A DNA stretch of 52,018 nt, taken from positions 1 through 52,018 of IMG/VR virus record IMGVR_UViG_3300044691_000304; one strand, given 5' to 3'. A program made the position numbers and the translations under genes. The stretch comes from a virus. Positions 21,636-30,966 of the stretch are shown in pieces. Position 1 is the stretch's first letter, and each line of letters begins with the position of its first letter. A model generated the notes under the pieces. The model was not told the DNA's origin and made no database searches. It worked only from the letters and a program-made list of their open reading frames with translations.

Positions 21636-24281
21636 GTGCCGATCGACGCGGGACCTTTCTTCTTTGCGTGGACCGACGCCGGCGTGGCGTTCGATCCTGA
21701 CGTCCACAACGTTATGGACGAATATATCTTCTCGTTCCGCCGCGCCTTGACCGAGGGTGATAAGCCAAAACTTGAAGTTGAGATGATGAACCCGCATGTC
21801 GGAATTCTCAATCCTGACCGCAAGCAATGGGCCTGGCTTTCCTATGACACGGGATCGACGGCGGGAATTATTCCACTGTTCTACGGCCGTGTCGTGGCGA
21901 CGCCAGCCAGTATCTTCCTGGAAGTCATCACGCTTCAATTCGTGTCATGGCCGACCGACTATTTCGCGCGGGTCCAGCGCGTCGCCGAAACCATGAAGAT
22001 TGCGCCGTTCTACGACCCGGTGTTTATCGACCCGTCAAAGCGCGACGATCCGGATACGATCCTGGAAGCCTATTCCAAGCTGTGGCATGTCGATCCGGTA
22101 ACGCTGGAAGTGACGGCGAGCGACATCCTGATTGGCGAAGACGGCAACGTCGACTTCGCGGCCGACGATTTCTTCTATGACAATTTCGACATGCGGCCGA
22201 AGGCGCCCCCACTTACCGCGGTGTTGGTCGACGCCACCGTGAGCTGGACGCAGACCGCGCGCGGGCTCGTCGACATGGGCAATCGGGTGATCCAGTCCTA
22301 TGGCGGCGACGGCATCATCAACGACTGGCCGAAGCCGCTGCAGTCGCTCGACGGTGGTTGGTCGGTGCAATACTCGATCGCGGTCGACGTCTTCGGTATC
22401 ATTTCGGCGTTGACGGGGAGTTCATCCTATAGCTGGACCAACACAGCGAAACAGCACAATGACGGCGACTCCCTAAGTCTCAGCATTTCGCAAACGGTTC
22501 CGCAGCTGCCGGGACCGTATGTGTCCTATATTTTGACGGCGAAGATACAGCCCGGGCAACTCGATCCGTTCGCCGTCGACGGTGATGGTGATCCATCGCC
22601 GCTCAATGTTCCTGCCAGCGCCGATATCTCGACGGTCTATTGCCCGCTGTGGCAGGTCAACACCTCGCTGGTATTGCGCTATGACGCTGCGCGGCAACGC
22701 ACCGAGCGCGTCATTATCCTGTTGCAGGGCGATCTGCAGGCGACCGTCAACGATCCGCTGGTCACGCAAAACAGCGAAACGATTACCAAGCCCGGCGCCG
22801 ATGTCGGCGTGCCGATCGTCAGCCTGTTGAATTCAACGACCGTGCGCGGGACGCTGGTCGAAGTCGATCAGATTATCTTCCCAGATGATCCGACGCTGCC
22901 GGGCGGTCGAACCGCACAGATTTGCACCGTTTCCGGCATCACGGACGCAATTGATCCTGAGTTCTCCGACATTCATGGAGATACAACGGTCGACGGTGGT
23001 GCGATATGGGCTTCGCTCGGCTCGGTAATCCCGAGCGACGGCGCGCCTGACTGGACGCCAGTCAGCCACGTTCCAGCCGGCGAGATCATCCAGCCGCGGC
23101 TGCCGCTGTGGACCACATGGCGGGTCACGCTGCAGCCTGGATTGGCGCAGTTCCCCAAGGTCGGGGTTGGGATTTCGCCCTACCAGATCGTGCAGGGTAG
23201 TAACGGCTACTTCTTCACCGCGACGCTGGATGGGACGACCGATATCGTCGAACCGGCATGGCCGTCGACCTATGGCACGACTATCGTTGACGGCAGCGTC
23301 ACATGGACCTGCATCGGCAACACGCTGCCGGACGGCACCACGCGCTTCATTACTCCGAACGGCGGCACGACCAGCGCGCTGGGGCTGATCCCGCCATTCA
23401 ACAATGCGCTGCACGCGCAGACCAATGACAACGGAATTACTTGGATCTCGATCGGCTCGGGCGATATCCCGGCCGGCGGCACGCCGGGGAACGTATGGGC
23501 TCGGTCCTATTTTCCATCGACTGGGGGCCAGAAGAGCCTGCAATACCTGATCGCCGTGGCTCGCGCCCATATGCTGATGCGGGCTCGCGCGGTTGAAATC
23601 AGTTTTGATTGTTCGTTCGACCGCGGGATTGCCTTGACGTGCCGCAAGACGGCGACACCGCATGATAGCCGTATCCCCGGTGGCGTGGCAGAAGGCAAGA
23701 TCACCCAAGCCGTTCTATCGATGGATGGCGATAGCGGGCAGGCAATCTGTCACGTCACGCTTGGATGTGCGATCGGATACGGCCAAGTCGTGGAAGAGGT
23801 TGCGGGTACGCCCGTTTACGTTGACGCCAGCGTCTTGGGCGACGACGTCCAGCAGTTCACCGGGCAAACGATTGTTCTTCCGACCTTGACCGACGTCGGC
23901 TATTCGCCCCCGGTTGCGACTTCGGACGATGATGGGCTCGTGTTCCCGCTGACCAAAGATCAGATCGTGATCAGTGAGGGGATCAAGGGCTCGCTCAACG
24001 ATCAGAAGGGAGCGATCATGTCGTCGTTTGCCTCGATGGCGAAGGCGGCGCAGACCGCACAAATTCCGGTAACGGCGATATCGCAGTCGATCATCAATCA
24101 GCGAATTGAGATTTTGGCGCAGGCAAACTCGGTGTCTCGCGCCTTGCAGCGGAATGCAATCTACTACGACGCGCAAATCAAGCCGGTCAATTCCGGTCCG
24201 TTCTTTGCCGTCTACAAGATCGCGACGACAAAGCTGCAGGCACCGCAAGGCATCAATCAGGAGGCAGCGAGTACGCCATGA
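21636..24281 (+). CDS. Large tail tip/hub protein candidate, GTG start
   Basis: I start at the GTG at 21636, six bases after GAGG and immediately after the previous stop, giving 881 residues beginning MPIDAGPFFFAWTDAG. The N-terminal 300 residues (FRRALTEGDKPKLEVEMMNPH, LFYGRVVATPASIFLEVITLQFVSWPTDYFARVQ) suit a tail-hub domain. The middle holds repeated beta modules with WTCIGNTLPDG/WISIGSGDIPAGG-type motifs. The end is helical. It is the only large structural protein before the fibres, so it probably takes the role of lambda gpL/gpJ. I did not see an NlpC/P60 peptidase motif. Confidence 0.6.
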   Translation: MPIDAGPFFFAWTDAGVAFDPDVHNVMDEYIFSFRRALTEGDKPKLEVEMMNPHVGILNPDRKQWAWLSYDTGSTAGIIPLFYGRVVATPASIFLEVITLQFVSWPTDYFARVQRVAETMKIAPFYDPVFIDPSKRDDPDTILEAYSKLWHVDPVTLEVTASDILIGEDGNVDFAADDFFYDNFDMRPKAPPLTAVLVDATVSWTQTARGLVDMGNRVIQSYGGDGIINDWPKPLQSLDGGWSVQYSIAVDVFGIISALTGSSSYSWTNTAKQHNDGDSLSLSISQTVPQLPGPYVSYILTAKIQPGQLDPFAVDGDGDPSPLNVPASADISTVYCPLWQVNTSLVLRYDAARQRTERVIILLQGDLQATVNDPLVTQNSETITKPGADVGVPIVSLLNSTTVRGTLVEVDQIIFPDDPTLPGGRTAQICTVSGITDAIDPEFSDIHGDTTVDGGAIWASLGSVIPSDGAPDWTPVSHVPAGEIIQPRLPLWTTWRVTLQPGLAQFPKVGVGISPYQIVQGSNGYFFTATLDGTTDIVEPAWPSTYGTTIVDGSVTWTCIGNTLPDGTTRFITPNGGTTSALGLIPPFNNALHAQTNDNGITWISIGSGDIPAGGTPGNVWARSYFPSTGGQKSLQYLIAVARAHMLMRARAVEISFDCSFDRGIALTCRKTATPHDSRIPGGVAEGKITQAVLSMDGDSGQAICHVTLGCAIGYGQVVEEVAGTPVYVDASVLGDDVQQFTGQTIVLPTLTDVGYSPPVATSDDDGLVFPLTKDQIVISEGIKGSLNDQKGAIMSSFASMAKAAQTAQIPVTAISQSIINQRIEILAQANSVSRALQRNAIYYDAQIKPVNSGPFFAVYKIATTKLQAPQGINQEAASTP

Positions 24282-24499
24282 CCCTCGAAACTATCATTCG
24301 CCCGTTCCAGACCAACGACGTCGCGCCAGCGCGTCAGTACTTCAATGCCGGACAGGTCGGAGTGCCCAATGTGCGGCTGCAGTTCGGCCGCAGCGGGCAG
24401 GGCAAGACCTTCACCGGCAGTTTCTCGAGTCGGCAGTCGAACTACATGACGCAGTACGACAACGAGAAGCCCCGGGCTGACTTCGGGACCGCGTTCTGA
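24278..24499 (+). CDS. Small tail-tip protein
   Basis: The 73-residue product is coupled to the hub gene (ATGA) and begins MTLETIIRPFQTNDVAPARQYF. It contains GQVGVPNVRLQFGRSGQGKTFTGSFSSRQSNYMTQYDNE, a beta-hairpin-rich stretch. Small proteins of this type accompany tip proteins in rhizobial phages; the role is unknown. Confidence 0.6.
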   Translation: MTLETIIRPFQTNDVAPARQYFNAGQVGVPNVRLQFGRSGQGKTFTGSFSSRQSNYMTQYDNEKPRADFGTAF

Positions 24500-24502
24500 C
24501 GC

Positions 24503-26359
24503 ATGACGAACGCGCCTCCCACTCGAAAGACGCACGTTATCCGCATTCTAGGCACGAACAAGAACGGAGATGTCCTTTCCGATATCTGGGCCGACGTGGA
24601 GCGGATCGACGAAGCCAGGACCGTCTACCAGACAGCGGACGTCAACTGGCAGGGCTCGGTCCGGCGCCTGAAATGGCAGGACGATCCGGACAGCGACAGT
24701 TTCGCGCCGGACGGTCCGCGGTCGCGCAAAACCCGGATCGTCAAGGTCTGCTCGCCGGACGAGCCCAACCAGGACGATCCGTCGGAGTGGATCCCGATCC
24801 CGGTCATCGACCGGATGCGGTCGTCGATCTCGGATCAGAACGACGTCCGCTCCTTCGTCAATGGCGAGGGCGGCCACGCTCGCGCGGTGGAAGCGCGCCG
24901 CATCCTGCATTACGATACATCGATCGACGATGACGCACAGGCCGCGTTCGACGCCGACCCGACGCGAAAAGTCTATGTCGTTTCTGGCGATCGCTATTCT
25001 CGAAAGGACGACACCAAGGACGACAGCCAGTGGATCGAGCATGAGATCGTCACCTATCTCAAAAACCGGACGACGGGCCAAAGCAAGACGGGCGTAGGCG
25101 ACGACCAGAGCAAGCAAACCAAGCTGCTCAATCAATATTTGATCGATGAATCGGAACCAGCAAAGCTGGAGATCGTCGGGACCAATGGCATCAACCCACC
25201 GTGGCGGCTCGATCCATATCAGAACATCGTCAATATCAATTTAGGCGGAACAACGCAGCTTGATGTTTATCCCGACACGGAGCGGGTCAGAATTTCAGGA
25301 ATAGTCGGCCCCGGAGATGCGACCAAGATCACGATATCTGCGCTGGTTCAACTGGTCGTGAATCCAGCGCGCAAGCGCGATCCCTATGTCGGAACATGGC
25401 GAGACACCAGCTTCGGCGACCAGATCGGCGTTATCTCGTTTCAATACTTCGATCCCTTCAATGTGGTGCCGGCCACGGTCTTTGGCTGGGGCATCGAGCA
25501 GGGCGGCTCGATGGGCTTTCTCGCCAACTCCTACAAGCAGCAGAGCTATCCAAACACGTTCCTGATCGAGTCGGGCGACGATGGTGGGACTCCAATCGTG
25601 TCACCTGTCGGTGGATCTAATCTGTTGTACTCTACAAATGGACCCTTGGTGGACGTCGATCTTTCCGATGGACAGTTTCACCACGTCATGTTTGCCGCCG
25701 ATCTCTCGACGGCGTCGGTCTCGGGGTTCGTGCCGCCCTTGGGTGGCGATAACCCGTTTTCGGTATTTGCCGGCACCTTCGAAAGCGGACCTACGCTCGT
25801 CGGCGCGACCGACGGCATGGTGTGTCAGGCGTTCCCGACGTTTCTGCCTGGACGGGGGATAGACTCGATCTACGGCCCTGAACTGTTCCCGGACAACAAG
25901 GTGTGGGCCACATCCAATTTCATGACGGTCGGCACGCCGTGGCCTTTCCCGACCTCGGGATTATCCTCATGGAGCAGCAGCAGCGATGGTTCGGGGCACG
26001 ACTACACCGCATCGCTCCAGATCCCGCCGGTTGTTCTGGAGCTCGGCAAGGCCGAGGCGATGCTCGGCAGTTATGAGGGATACGGTAGCTCGGACCCGCT
26101 GTTCTCGATCGTCATCAGCAATTTGATGGTCTGGGTCGACAAGTTCATCGATCCACGCATCCATGCCGGCGATTTCGTGCAGCAGCGCGACCCGCAGATA
26201 TTTACGCAACCTGCGGCAATCATCGAACAATTCGGCATGCCCTATATCTGGTGCGACGGCACACCAGATCGCTTCATCAAAAATCGCGGGACAGGACCAA
26301 ATTTCACTAACCGCCTCGGTTTCATCCAGCCGTTTGCAAAGCGGCCACGCTTTGCTTGA
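24503..26359 (+). CDS. Tail fibre/adhesin with concanavalin-like domain
   Basis: The 618-residue protein starts with a domain that probably joins it to the tail (ILGTNKNGDVLSDIWADVERIDEARTVYQTADVNWQGSVRRLKW). Residues 245-560 are beta-rich and contain the LamG/concanavalin hallmark VDVDLSDGQFHHVMFAADL. The C-terminus is rich in aromatic residues (FGMPYIWCDGTPDRFIKN). Laminin-G-like domains in phage fibres bind surface glycans. An analogous LamG protein is encoded at 37489-38325. Confidence 0.6.
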   Translation: MTNAPPTRKTHVIRILGTNKNGDVLSDIWADVERIDEARTVYQTADVNWQGSVRRLKWQDDPDSDSFAPDGPRSRKTRIVKVCSPDEPNQDDPSEWIPIPVIDRMRSSISDQNDVRSFVNGEGGHARAVEARRILHYDTSIDDDAQAAFDADPTRKVYVVSGDRYSRKDDTKDDSQWIEHEIVTYLKNRTTGQSKTGVGDDQSKQTKLLNQYLIDESEPAKLEIVGTNGINPPWRLDPYQNIVNINLGGTTQLDVYPDTERVRISGIVGPGDATKITISALVQLVVNPARKRDPYVGTWRDTSFGDQIGVISFQYFDPFNVVPATVFGWGIEQGGSMGFLANSYKQQSYPNTFLIESGDDGGTPIVSPVGGSNLLYSTNGPLVDVDLSDGQFHHVMFAADLSTASVSGFVPPLGGDNPFSVFAGTFESGPTLVGATDGMVCQAFPTFLPGRGIDSIYGPELFPDNKVWATSNFMTVGTPWPFPTSGLSSWSSSSDGSGHDYTASLQIPPVVLELGKAEAMLGSYEGYGSSDPLFSIVISNLMVWVDKFIDPRIHAGDFVQQRDPQIFTQPAAIIEQFGMPYIWCDGTPDRFIKNRGTGPNFTNRLGFIQPFAKRPRFA

Positions 26360-26372
26360 TCGGAAATAAAGC

Positions 26373-28091
26373 ATGACTCTCCACTATCGCGAGACCGACG
26401 CCGTCTCCGGACGTTGGACCGGCAATACCAGCGGTGCAAGTCTGAGCGCGGCTCAGTTCGACGAGAACACCTACACGTTCGCAAAGGGTATTGAAGACCT
26501 CAACGCGGCTCTCTCTACCTCCGTCGTGAGCCTCTCCAGCATCTCACAGCCGCTGCCGAACGAACTGACGTTTCATCTGAGCGACGGATCGTCGCTGGGG
26601 CCGTTCACGATACCGGCGTCCGCCTTCCACAGCACAGGCGCGTGGGCGCCGAGCACGCCGCACGCCGTCAACGATACGTTCTACATCAATGGCGCCGTCT
26701 ATCTGGTGATCTTCCCGGACCCAGGCCAAAGTACGTTCGATGCCAGCGCCAATGACGGCCTCGGTCATAACTATTTCGAGGAGATGGTCCCCAACCCTGG
26801 CAATTCGATCGCGACCGGCGGCACGGCCGGCATGGTCTATACAAAGACTTCATCGACCGATTTCGCAGCGAGTTGGCAACTCACCCATGCCGTCAATGTG
26901 ACGTTCTCGCCGTCTACAGCAAGCGGCCTCGTTTCAAACAACGTTTCGGATGCTCTGGAAGAGATTGAAGCGTTGATCGGGACCGGCCCGGCGGGCTTCC
27001 TGCCGTTGTCCGGCGGTACGCTAACCGGAGCGCTTACGTTATCTGCCGATCCTGCAAGTGCGTTGCAGCCGGCCACGAAGCAATATGTCGATGGCATCGC
27101 GCTTAATCTCGGAACCAGGGGCAGGGTACGTGCAGCAACCACGGCAAACATCAATCTGGCCAGCGCGCTCGCAAGCGGATCCACCATAGATACCTCAGTG
27201 ACGCTGGCGACCGGCGATCTTGTGCTGGTGCGGTCACAATCTGCTCCGGCTAATAATGGCATTTACGTCGTTCCCGCATCCGGCGCCGCAAGCCGGTCGC
27301 CTGAGTTTGCGGCTTACAATGATCATCCGGGCTCACTGATCGCGGTTGAGGAAGGCACCAGCAATTCGCACACCATCTGGCTCTGTACCTCCAATACCGG
27401 GGGCACACTCGGCACGACGGCGATTGCCTTCAGCCAGTCGTCGGCGTCCGGGGCGTTGCTGTCGTCGAACAACCTGTCCGATGTCGGCAACGCGGGCACG
27501 GCACGCGCAAACCTCGGACTTGGCACTTCAGCGACGCATGCTTTAGGCGACTTTGCGCTGACGTCGAACAACCTGGCTGACATTGCAAACGCCGCATCGG
27601 CGCGCAGCAATCTGGGGCTGGGAAGCGCTGCGACGCATCCGGCTGGCGATTTTATGCAGAGCGGCAATAATCTGTCTGACCTCGCCAGCGCCGCGACCGC
27701 GCGCAGCAACCTAGGCGTTGCCACCAGCGCGATCGAATTCGTGATCGATGGCGGCGGGTCGACGATCACCACCGGGCTGAAGGGTTATCTGGAGATCCCG
27801 TTCGCCTGCACTATCACGGTCGGGACATTGCTGGGCGACCGGTCAGGCAGCGTCGTGGTCGACGTCTGGAAATGCTCCTACGCCAATTTCGACGCCGGTT
27901 CGACCCATCCGGTATCCGGCGACAAGATCACGTCCTCGGCGCCGCTGACGATTTCGACGGCGACAAAATCGCAGGACTCGACCCTGACCGGTTGGACCAC
28001 CTCGCTCAGCGCTGGCGACATCATCGCCTTTAACGTCAATAGTGTAACCTCGATGCAGCGGGTGACGGTCTCGCTCAAGGTCACCCGCTAA
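26373..28091 (+). CDS. Repetitive tail fibre protein
   Basis: The 572-residue fibre contains a phage-fibre repeat (LPLSGGTLTGALTLSADPASALQPATKQYVD, residues 209-239). Three tandem copies of NNLSD-n2-NA-n-TAR-NLGLG follow (residues 367-451), typical of trimeric shaft repeats that promote recombination between fibre genes. The C-terminal 120 residues form a different beta domain and may be the tip. The region 240-350 (RGRVRAATTANINLASAL, LVLVRSQSAPANNGIYVV) is another common fibre module. Confidence 0.8.
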   Translation: MTLHYRETDAVSGRWTGNTSGASLSAAQFDENTYTFAKGIEDLNAALSTSVVSLSSISQPLPNELTFHLSDGSSLGPFTIPASAFHSTGAWAPSTPHAVNDTFYINGAVYLVIFPDPGQSTFDASANDGLGHNYFEEMVPNPGNSIATGGTAGMVYTKTSSTDFAASWQLTHAVNVTFSPSTASGLVSNNVSDALEEIEALIGTGPAGFLPLSGGTLTGALTLSADPASALQPATKQYVDGIALNLGTRGRVRAATTANINLASALASGSTIDTSVTLATGDLVLVRSQSAPANNGIYVVPASGAASRSPEFAAYNDHPGSLIAVEEGTSNSHTIWLCTSNTGGTLGTTAIAFSQSSASGALLSSNNLSDVGNAGTARANLGLGTSATHALGDFALTSNNLADIANAASARSNLGLGSAATHPAGDFMQSGNNLSDLASAATARSNLGVATSAIEFVIDGGGSTITTGLKGYLEIPFACTITVGTLLGDRSGSVVVDVWKCSYANFDAGSTHPVSGDKITSSAPLTISTATKSQDSTLTGWTTSLSAGDIIAFNVNSVTSMQRVTVSLKVTR

Positions 28092-29476
28092 TGGCGCTCG
28101 CTCTTGATGGCCATGCAGCAACAATAATTAACACCAGTGGTACTACTGCCGCGTCGGTAACACTCACTACAACCAGCGCTGATGATGTTATCGTCGCGCT
28201 CGTTTCAATCTTTACAAATCAGGTGACGAACTCCGCGAGCACGGCTCCCGGCGTTCTCAATGTGAGCGGCGGCGGTCTCACCTGGGGTCTACGTTCCAGA
28301 GCGCGGCTCATCACATCTGTTTCCTCCGTTCCATTGATCGAGGAAGAGTGGGTTGCCCACGCGCCGTCGGCGCTTACCGCGCAGACGATAACGGCGTCGA
28401 TGGGAGGCGTCGGCACCAGCAACTTCATGGGCCTAGAGGTGTTCGGCGTTTCGGGCGCCGATACCGATGCTGTATTCGACACCAACGTGTCACTGCCAGC
28501 CATTGCGGCATTTGCAGCCTCTGGCGGCACGTCTTCACATCCGGTCACTGGAATTTCGACCACAAACGCAAACACGTTTGAGATCGCCGCGCTGGCGACG
28601 GCGGCGGGTGGTACGGGAACGGCAACCGCCGACAGCGGCTTTACGTTGCTCGACAGCAAGTGGTTCAGCGGCACCAACGCCGGGCATCAAGCGGAATATC
28701 AGATCAATTCTTCGCTGCTTTCCAGCGTCAGCCAAAACGTCTTCTCCAGCGTATCCGCGATTGGCACCAACTATATCGCTTTGGTTGACGCCATTATTGC
28801 TGCACCCGGCAGCGCGCGAGCAGGGCCGAAATTTGTCAATTCCGGCGGCGGCACATTATTTAACAGCACATCGGCCACGGCGGTGCTGCCGGGTTCGCTG
28901 GTTAACGGTAACCTCCTTCTGGCCCATATATCAGTCGGGTCATCAACGGCGACGCCCGTCTGGCCCGCCGGCTGGACCCCGATCGGCTCCAAATGGACGA
29001 TTGGCACCCAGACAGGTCACCAAGCTTATTGTTATGTTACAGGATCAGAAACCGCCCCGACCGTCACTTGGACTGGCACAGCCGGGGGCATGATCCAAGT
29101 CATTCAAATTAGCGGCACCGACGCGAGTAGTCCGATTGGGGCTACATCGCACAATTCGGCAAGCAGCGCGTCCGCTACTTGCACCGCCATCACGACGACG
29201 CGCGCCAACAGTCTGGTTTTGAATTTCCTTGACGTTGGCGAAGTCTTGGCAACGCCAGCACCGTATCCTTGGCGTTCTAGGGTGACTGGTGGCGGTACGT
29301 CCCCTGCGATTGGTTGCTGGCACATTGCCGATGAATTTCTACCTACGTCAGGGACGACGAGCGACAGTGTGAACCTCACGCTCTACGCCTCGTGTACGTA
29401 TCTGAATTTCACGACGGAAATTCTCGCTCCCGGTGTAGCTGCGTCGGTAAGGTCACAAGCCGTGATCATTTTCTGA
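28091..29476 (+). CDS. Two-domain beta-rich adhesin, last gene of the tail block
   Basis: The 461-residue protein overlaps the fibre gene (TAATG). It consists of two related beta domains. Residues 1-235 and 250-455 share the order of strands and motifs: HAATIINTSGTTAASVTL/ VIVALVSIF against LVNGNLLLAHISVG; SKWFSGTNAGHQAEY against SKWTIGTQTGHQAYCY; FGVSGADTDAVFD against ISGTDASSPIG. It probably arose by internal duplication. No enzymatic motif is seen. It is likely an accessory receptor-binding or virion surface protein. Confidence 0.55.
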   Translation: MALALDGHAATIINTSGTTAASVTLTTTSADDVIVALVSIFTNQVTNSASTAPGVLNVSGGGLTWGLRSRARLITSVSSVPLIEEEWVAHAPSALTAQTITASMGGVGTSNFMGLEVFGVSGADTDAVFDTNVSLPAIAAFAASGGTSSHPVTGISTTNANTFEIAALATAAGGTGTATADSGFTLLDSKWFSGTNAGHQAEYQINSSLLSSVSQNVFSSVSAIGTNYIALVDAIIAAPGSARAGPKFVNSGGGTLFNSTSATAVLPGSLVNGNLLLAHISVGSSTATPVWPAGWTPIGSKWTIGTQTGHQAYCYVTGSETAPTVTWTGTAGGMIQVIQISGTDASSPIGATSHNSASSASATCTAITTTRANSLVLNFLDVGEVLATPAPYPWRSRVTGGGTSPAIGCWHIADEFLPTSGTTSDSVNLTLYASCTYLNFTTEILAPGVAASVRSQAVIIF

Positions 29477-29485
29477 GGGAAAGGC

Positions 29486-29953
29486 TCAGTCGCCACGCTT
29501 ATAAATAGTCGTGGTGCGACTTTCCTGCGTTGCGCCTCTTGGCGCACCTTCTAGATCGTCCTTGATCCGCATGCAATTCGTCGGTGTGCAGTAATATGCG
29601 TAATATTCGTGGGTCTCTTTCTTCGAGTAAATGTTGACGCGGTGGCCTCTCGCTTCGCCCTCGACCAAGATGCGGGCGCTGTAGAGTTGCTTGCCCTCCG
29701 GGCCGTAGACGTAAATCACGGTTGAGCCAAGCCCGATCCCGGTCAGGGCTAGTTGGTGATCCGTGATGGCATTCGCTTCGACAACACCCTTGGATATTAC
29801 CTTCACGGTTTCGAACGGATTGGCGAACTTTAGAACCTCAACCGCGCCCATCGGAACGTTGATCTCTGAGTCGAAGATTACCTGATCCGGGTCCGCGGCA
29901 CTTACCGGCCCCGTTAGTAGCGCAATGAAAACCAAAGCCAAAAACAGTCTCAT
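29486..29953 (-). CDS. Secreted protein resembling the N-terminal domain of pilus/type II-III secretins
   Basis: I start at the ATG at 29953 (AGAGGA site), giving 155 residues with a signal peptide MRLFLALVFIALLTGPVSA. Residues 20-100 match the T2SS-T3SS_pil_N domain of CpaC/RcpA-type secretins: INVPMGAVEVLKFANPFETVKVISKGVVEANAITDHQLALTGIGLGSTVIYVYGPEG. The rest is a short basic tail with two Cys (YCTPTNC). The secretin barrel is absent. It is a lone minus-strand gene at the end of the tail operon, a typical moron position, and GCCCC-TAAA-GGGGC lies at about 29969-29982 upstream. An effect on Tad/Flp pilus assembly, for example to block superinfection, is inference. Confidence 0.65.
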   Translation of the reverse strand: MRLFLALVFIALLTGPVSAADPDQVIFDSEINVPMGAVEVLKFANPFETVKVISKGVVEANAITDHQLALTGIGLGSTVIYVYGPEGKQLYSARILVEGEARGHRVNIYSKKETHEYYAYYCTPTNCMRIKDDLEGAPRGATQESRTTTIYKRGD

Positions 29954-29988
29954 CTGAAGTCCTCTCAAGCCCCTAAAGGGGCGATAGC

Positions 29989-30015
29989 CTACCACCACAA
30001 CCCCACTGCGAACAA
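29989..30015 (+). repeat. Imperfect direct repeat, left border of the glycan cassette
   Basis: A 27-base C/A-rich sequence with core CAACCCCAC matches 33740-33766 at 22 of 27 positions. The two copies stand just before 30064 and just before 33799, bracketing the five-gene cassette. They could be related promoter or regulatory sites, or traces of the insertion. Confidence 0.4.
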
Positions 30016-30063
30016 GAGAACGAACCGTGTCTCAGTCGGTCGGTCGTTTGGATGGATGAGTAG

Positions 30064-30966
30064 ATGAAGCCGCAACTTCGCGTCCTTGGCATGTATGGAA
30101 TCGGTGACTGCATTTTCAACCGTGCACCGATCCGCGAACTGATGAAAAGCCACAGCGTGACGCTGGAGGGATTTTATCCGTCGATCGTGCACGATCTTGT
30201 CGCGGATGGATTGAAGTTCTCGATTCTCAATGGCCGGTTGCCGCCACGGATCAAGGATAGCGGGCATCCGACCGAATACGGACGCATCGCAGCCTCTATG
30301 CCGAATACGAAATTGACCTATGATCCTACCCAGATCAAAAAGGCCGGAAGCATTCTCGCAGCGCAGTTTGCCTCTGTTGGGCTGAAGATGCCGGCACAAC
30401 CGGATTTCAGCCTACCGATTCCAGCCTCGTGGCGCGACAAGGCAAGGGCGCTGATAGAGTGCTGGAAGCCGCCGCGGCCGATCATGATCTATCGGCCCAT
30501 CGTGCAAAACAAGGTTTGGGAATGCCCGTCGCGCAGTCCGGAACCGGTCGCCTATGCCGCGCTGTTCGCCGCGATCCGGGAACGCTTCTTTGTCGTCTCG
30601 ATTGCAGACCTGAAACAGCAGGAATGGATCGTTGGGCCAGAACAGGATGCCGATGTCAAACTGCATCACGGCGAGGTCGATTTCGAAACGCTGGCCGGGC
30701 TGTTCGCTGAATGCCAGATGGTATTCGCCAATCCGGGCTTTTCCCCGGTGCTGGCGCAGGCGGTCGGAACGCCGGTTATCATCGTCTATGGCGGGAACGA
30801 GAGCTTCCGCACCACCAATTCAGTTGGCGCGCATCTGGCGCCGACGCTGGCGATCGAGCCAATCAATCCCTGCGAGTGTCACGCGCGCACGCATAATTGC
30901 GACAAGCGGATCGATGTTTCGGCGGCGCTCGATCGCGTGAATGAGTTTGCGGGGCGCTACGCATGA
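30064..30966 (+). CDS. GT9-like (heptosyltransferase-type) glycosyltransferase
   Basis: The 300-residue protein has the GT-B/GT9 architecture: a short N-terminal Rossmann start (LRVLGMYGIGDCIFNRAPIRELMKSH), a linker and a C-terminal nucleotide-sugar domain with HHGEVDFETLAGLFAECQMVFANPGFSPVLAQAVGTPVIIVYGG (residues 200-243). That is the GT9 pattern of an acidic helix, a small-residue loop and GTPVI. GT9 enzymes add heptose or related sugars to lipopolysaccharide core. The acceptor here is unknown. First gene of a five-gene overlapping cassette. Confidence 0.65.
   Translation: MKPQLRVLGMYGIGDCIFNRAPIRELMKSHSVTLEGFYPSIVHDLVADGLKFSILNGRLPPRIKDSGHPTEYGRIAASMPNTKLTYDPTQIKKAGSILAAQFASVGLKMPAQPDFSLPIPASWRDKARALIECWKPPRPIMIYRPIVQNKVWECPSRSPEPVAYAALFAAIRERFFVVSIADLKQQEWIVGPEQDADVKLHHGEVDFETLAGLFAECQMVFANPGFSPVLAQAVGTPVIIVYGGNESFRTTNSVGAHLAPTLAIEPINPCECHARTHNCDKRIDVSAALDRVNEFAGRYA

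Noticed and set aside
22833-23708. Minus-strand frame of 291 codons
   Set aside because: Antisense of the tail-hub gene.
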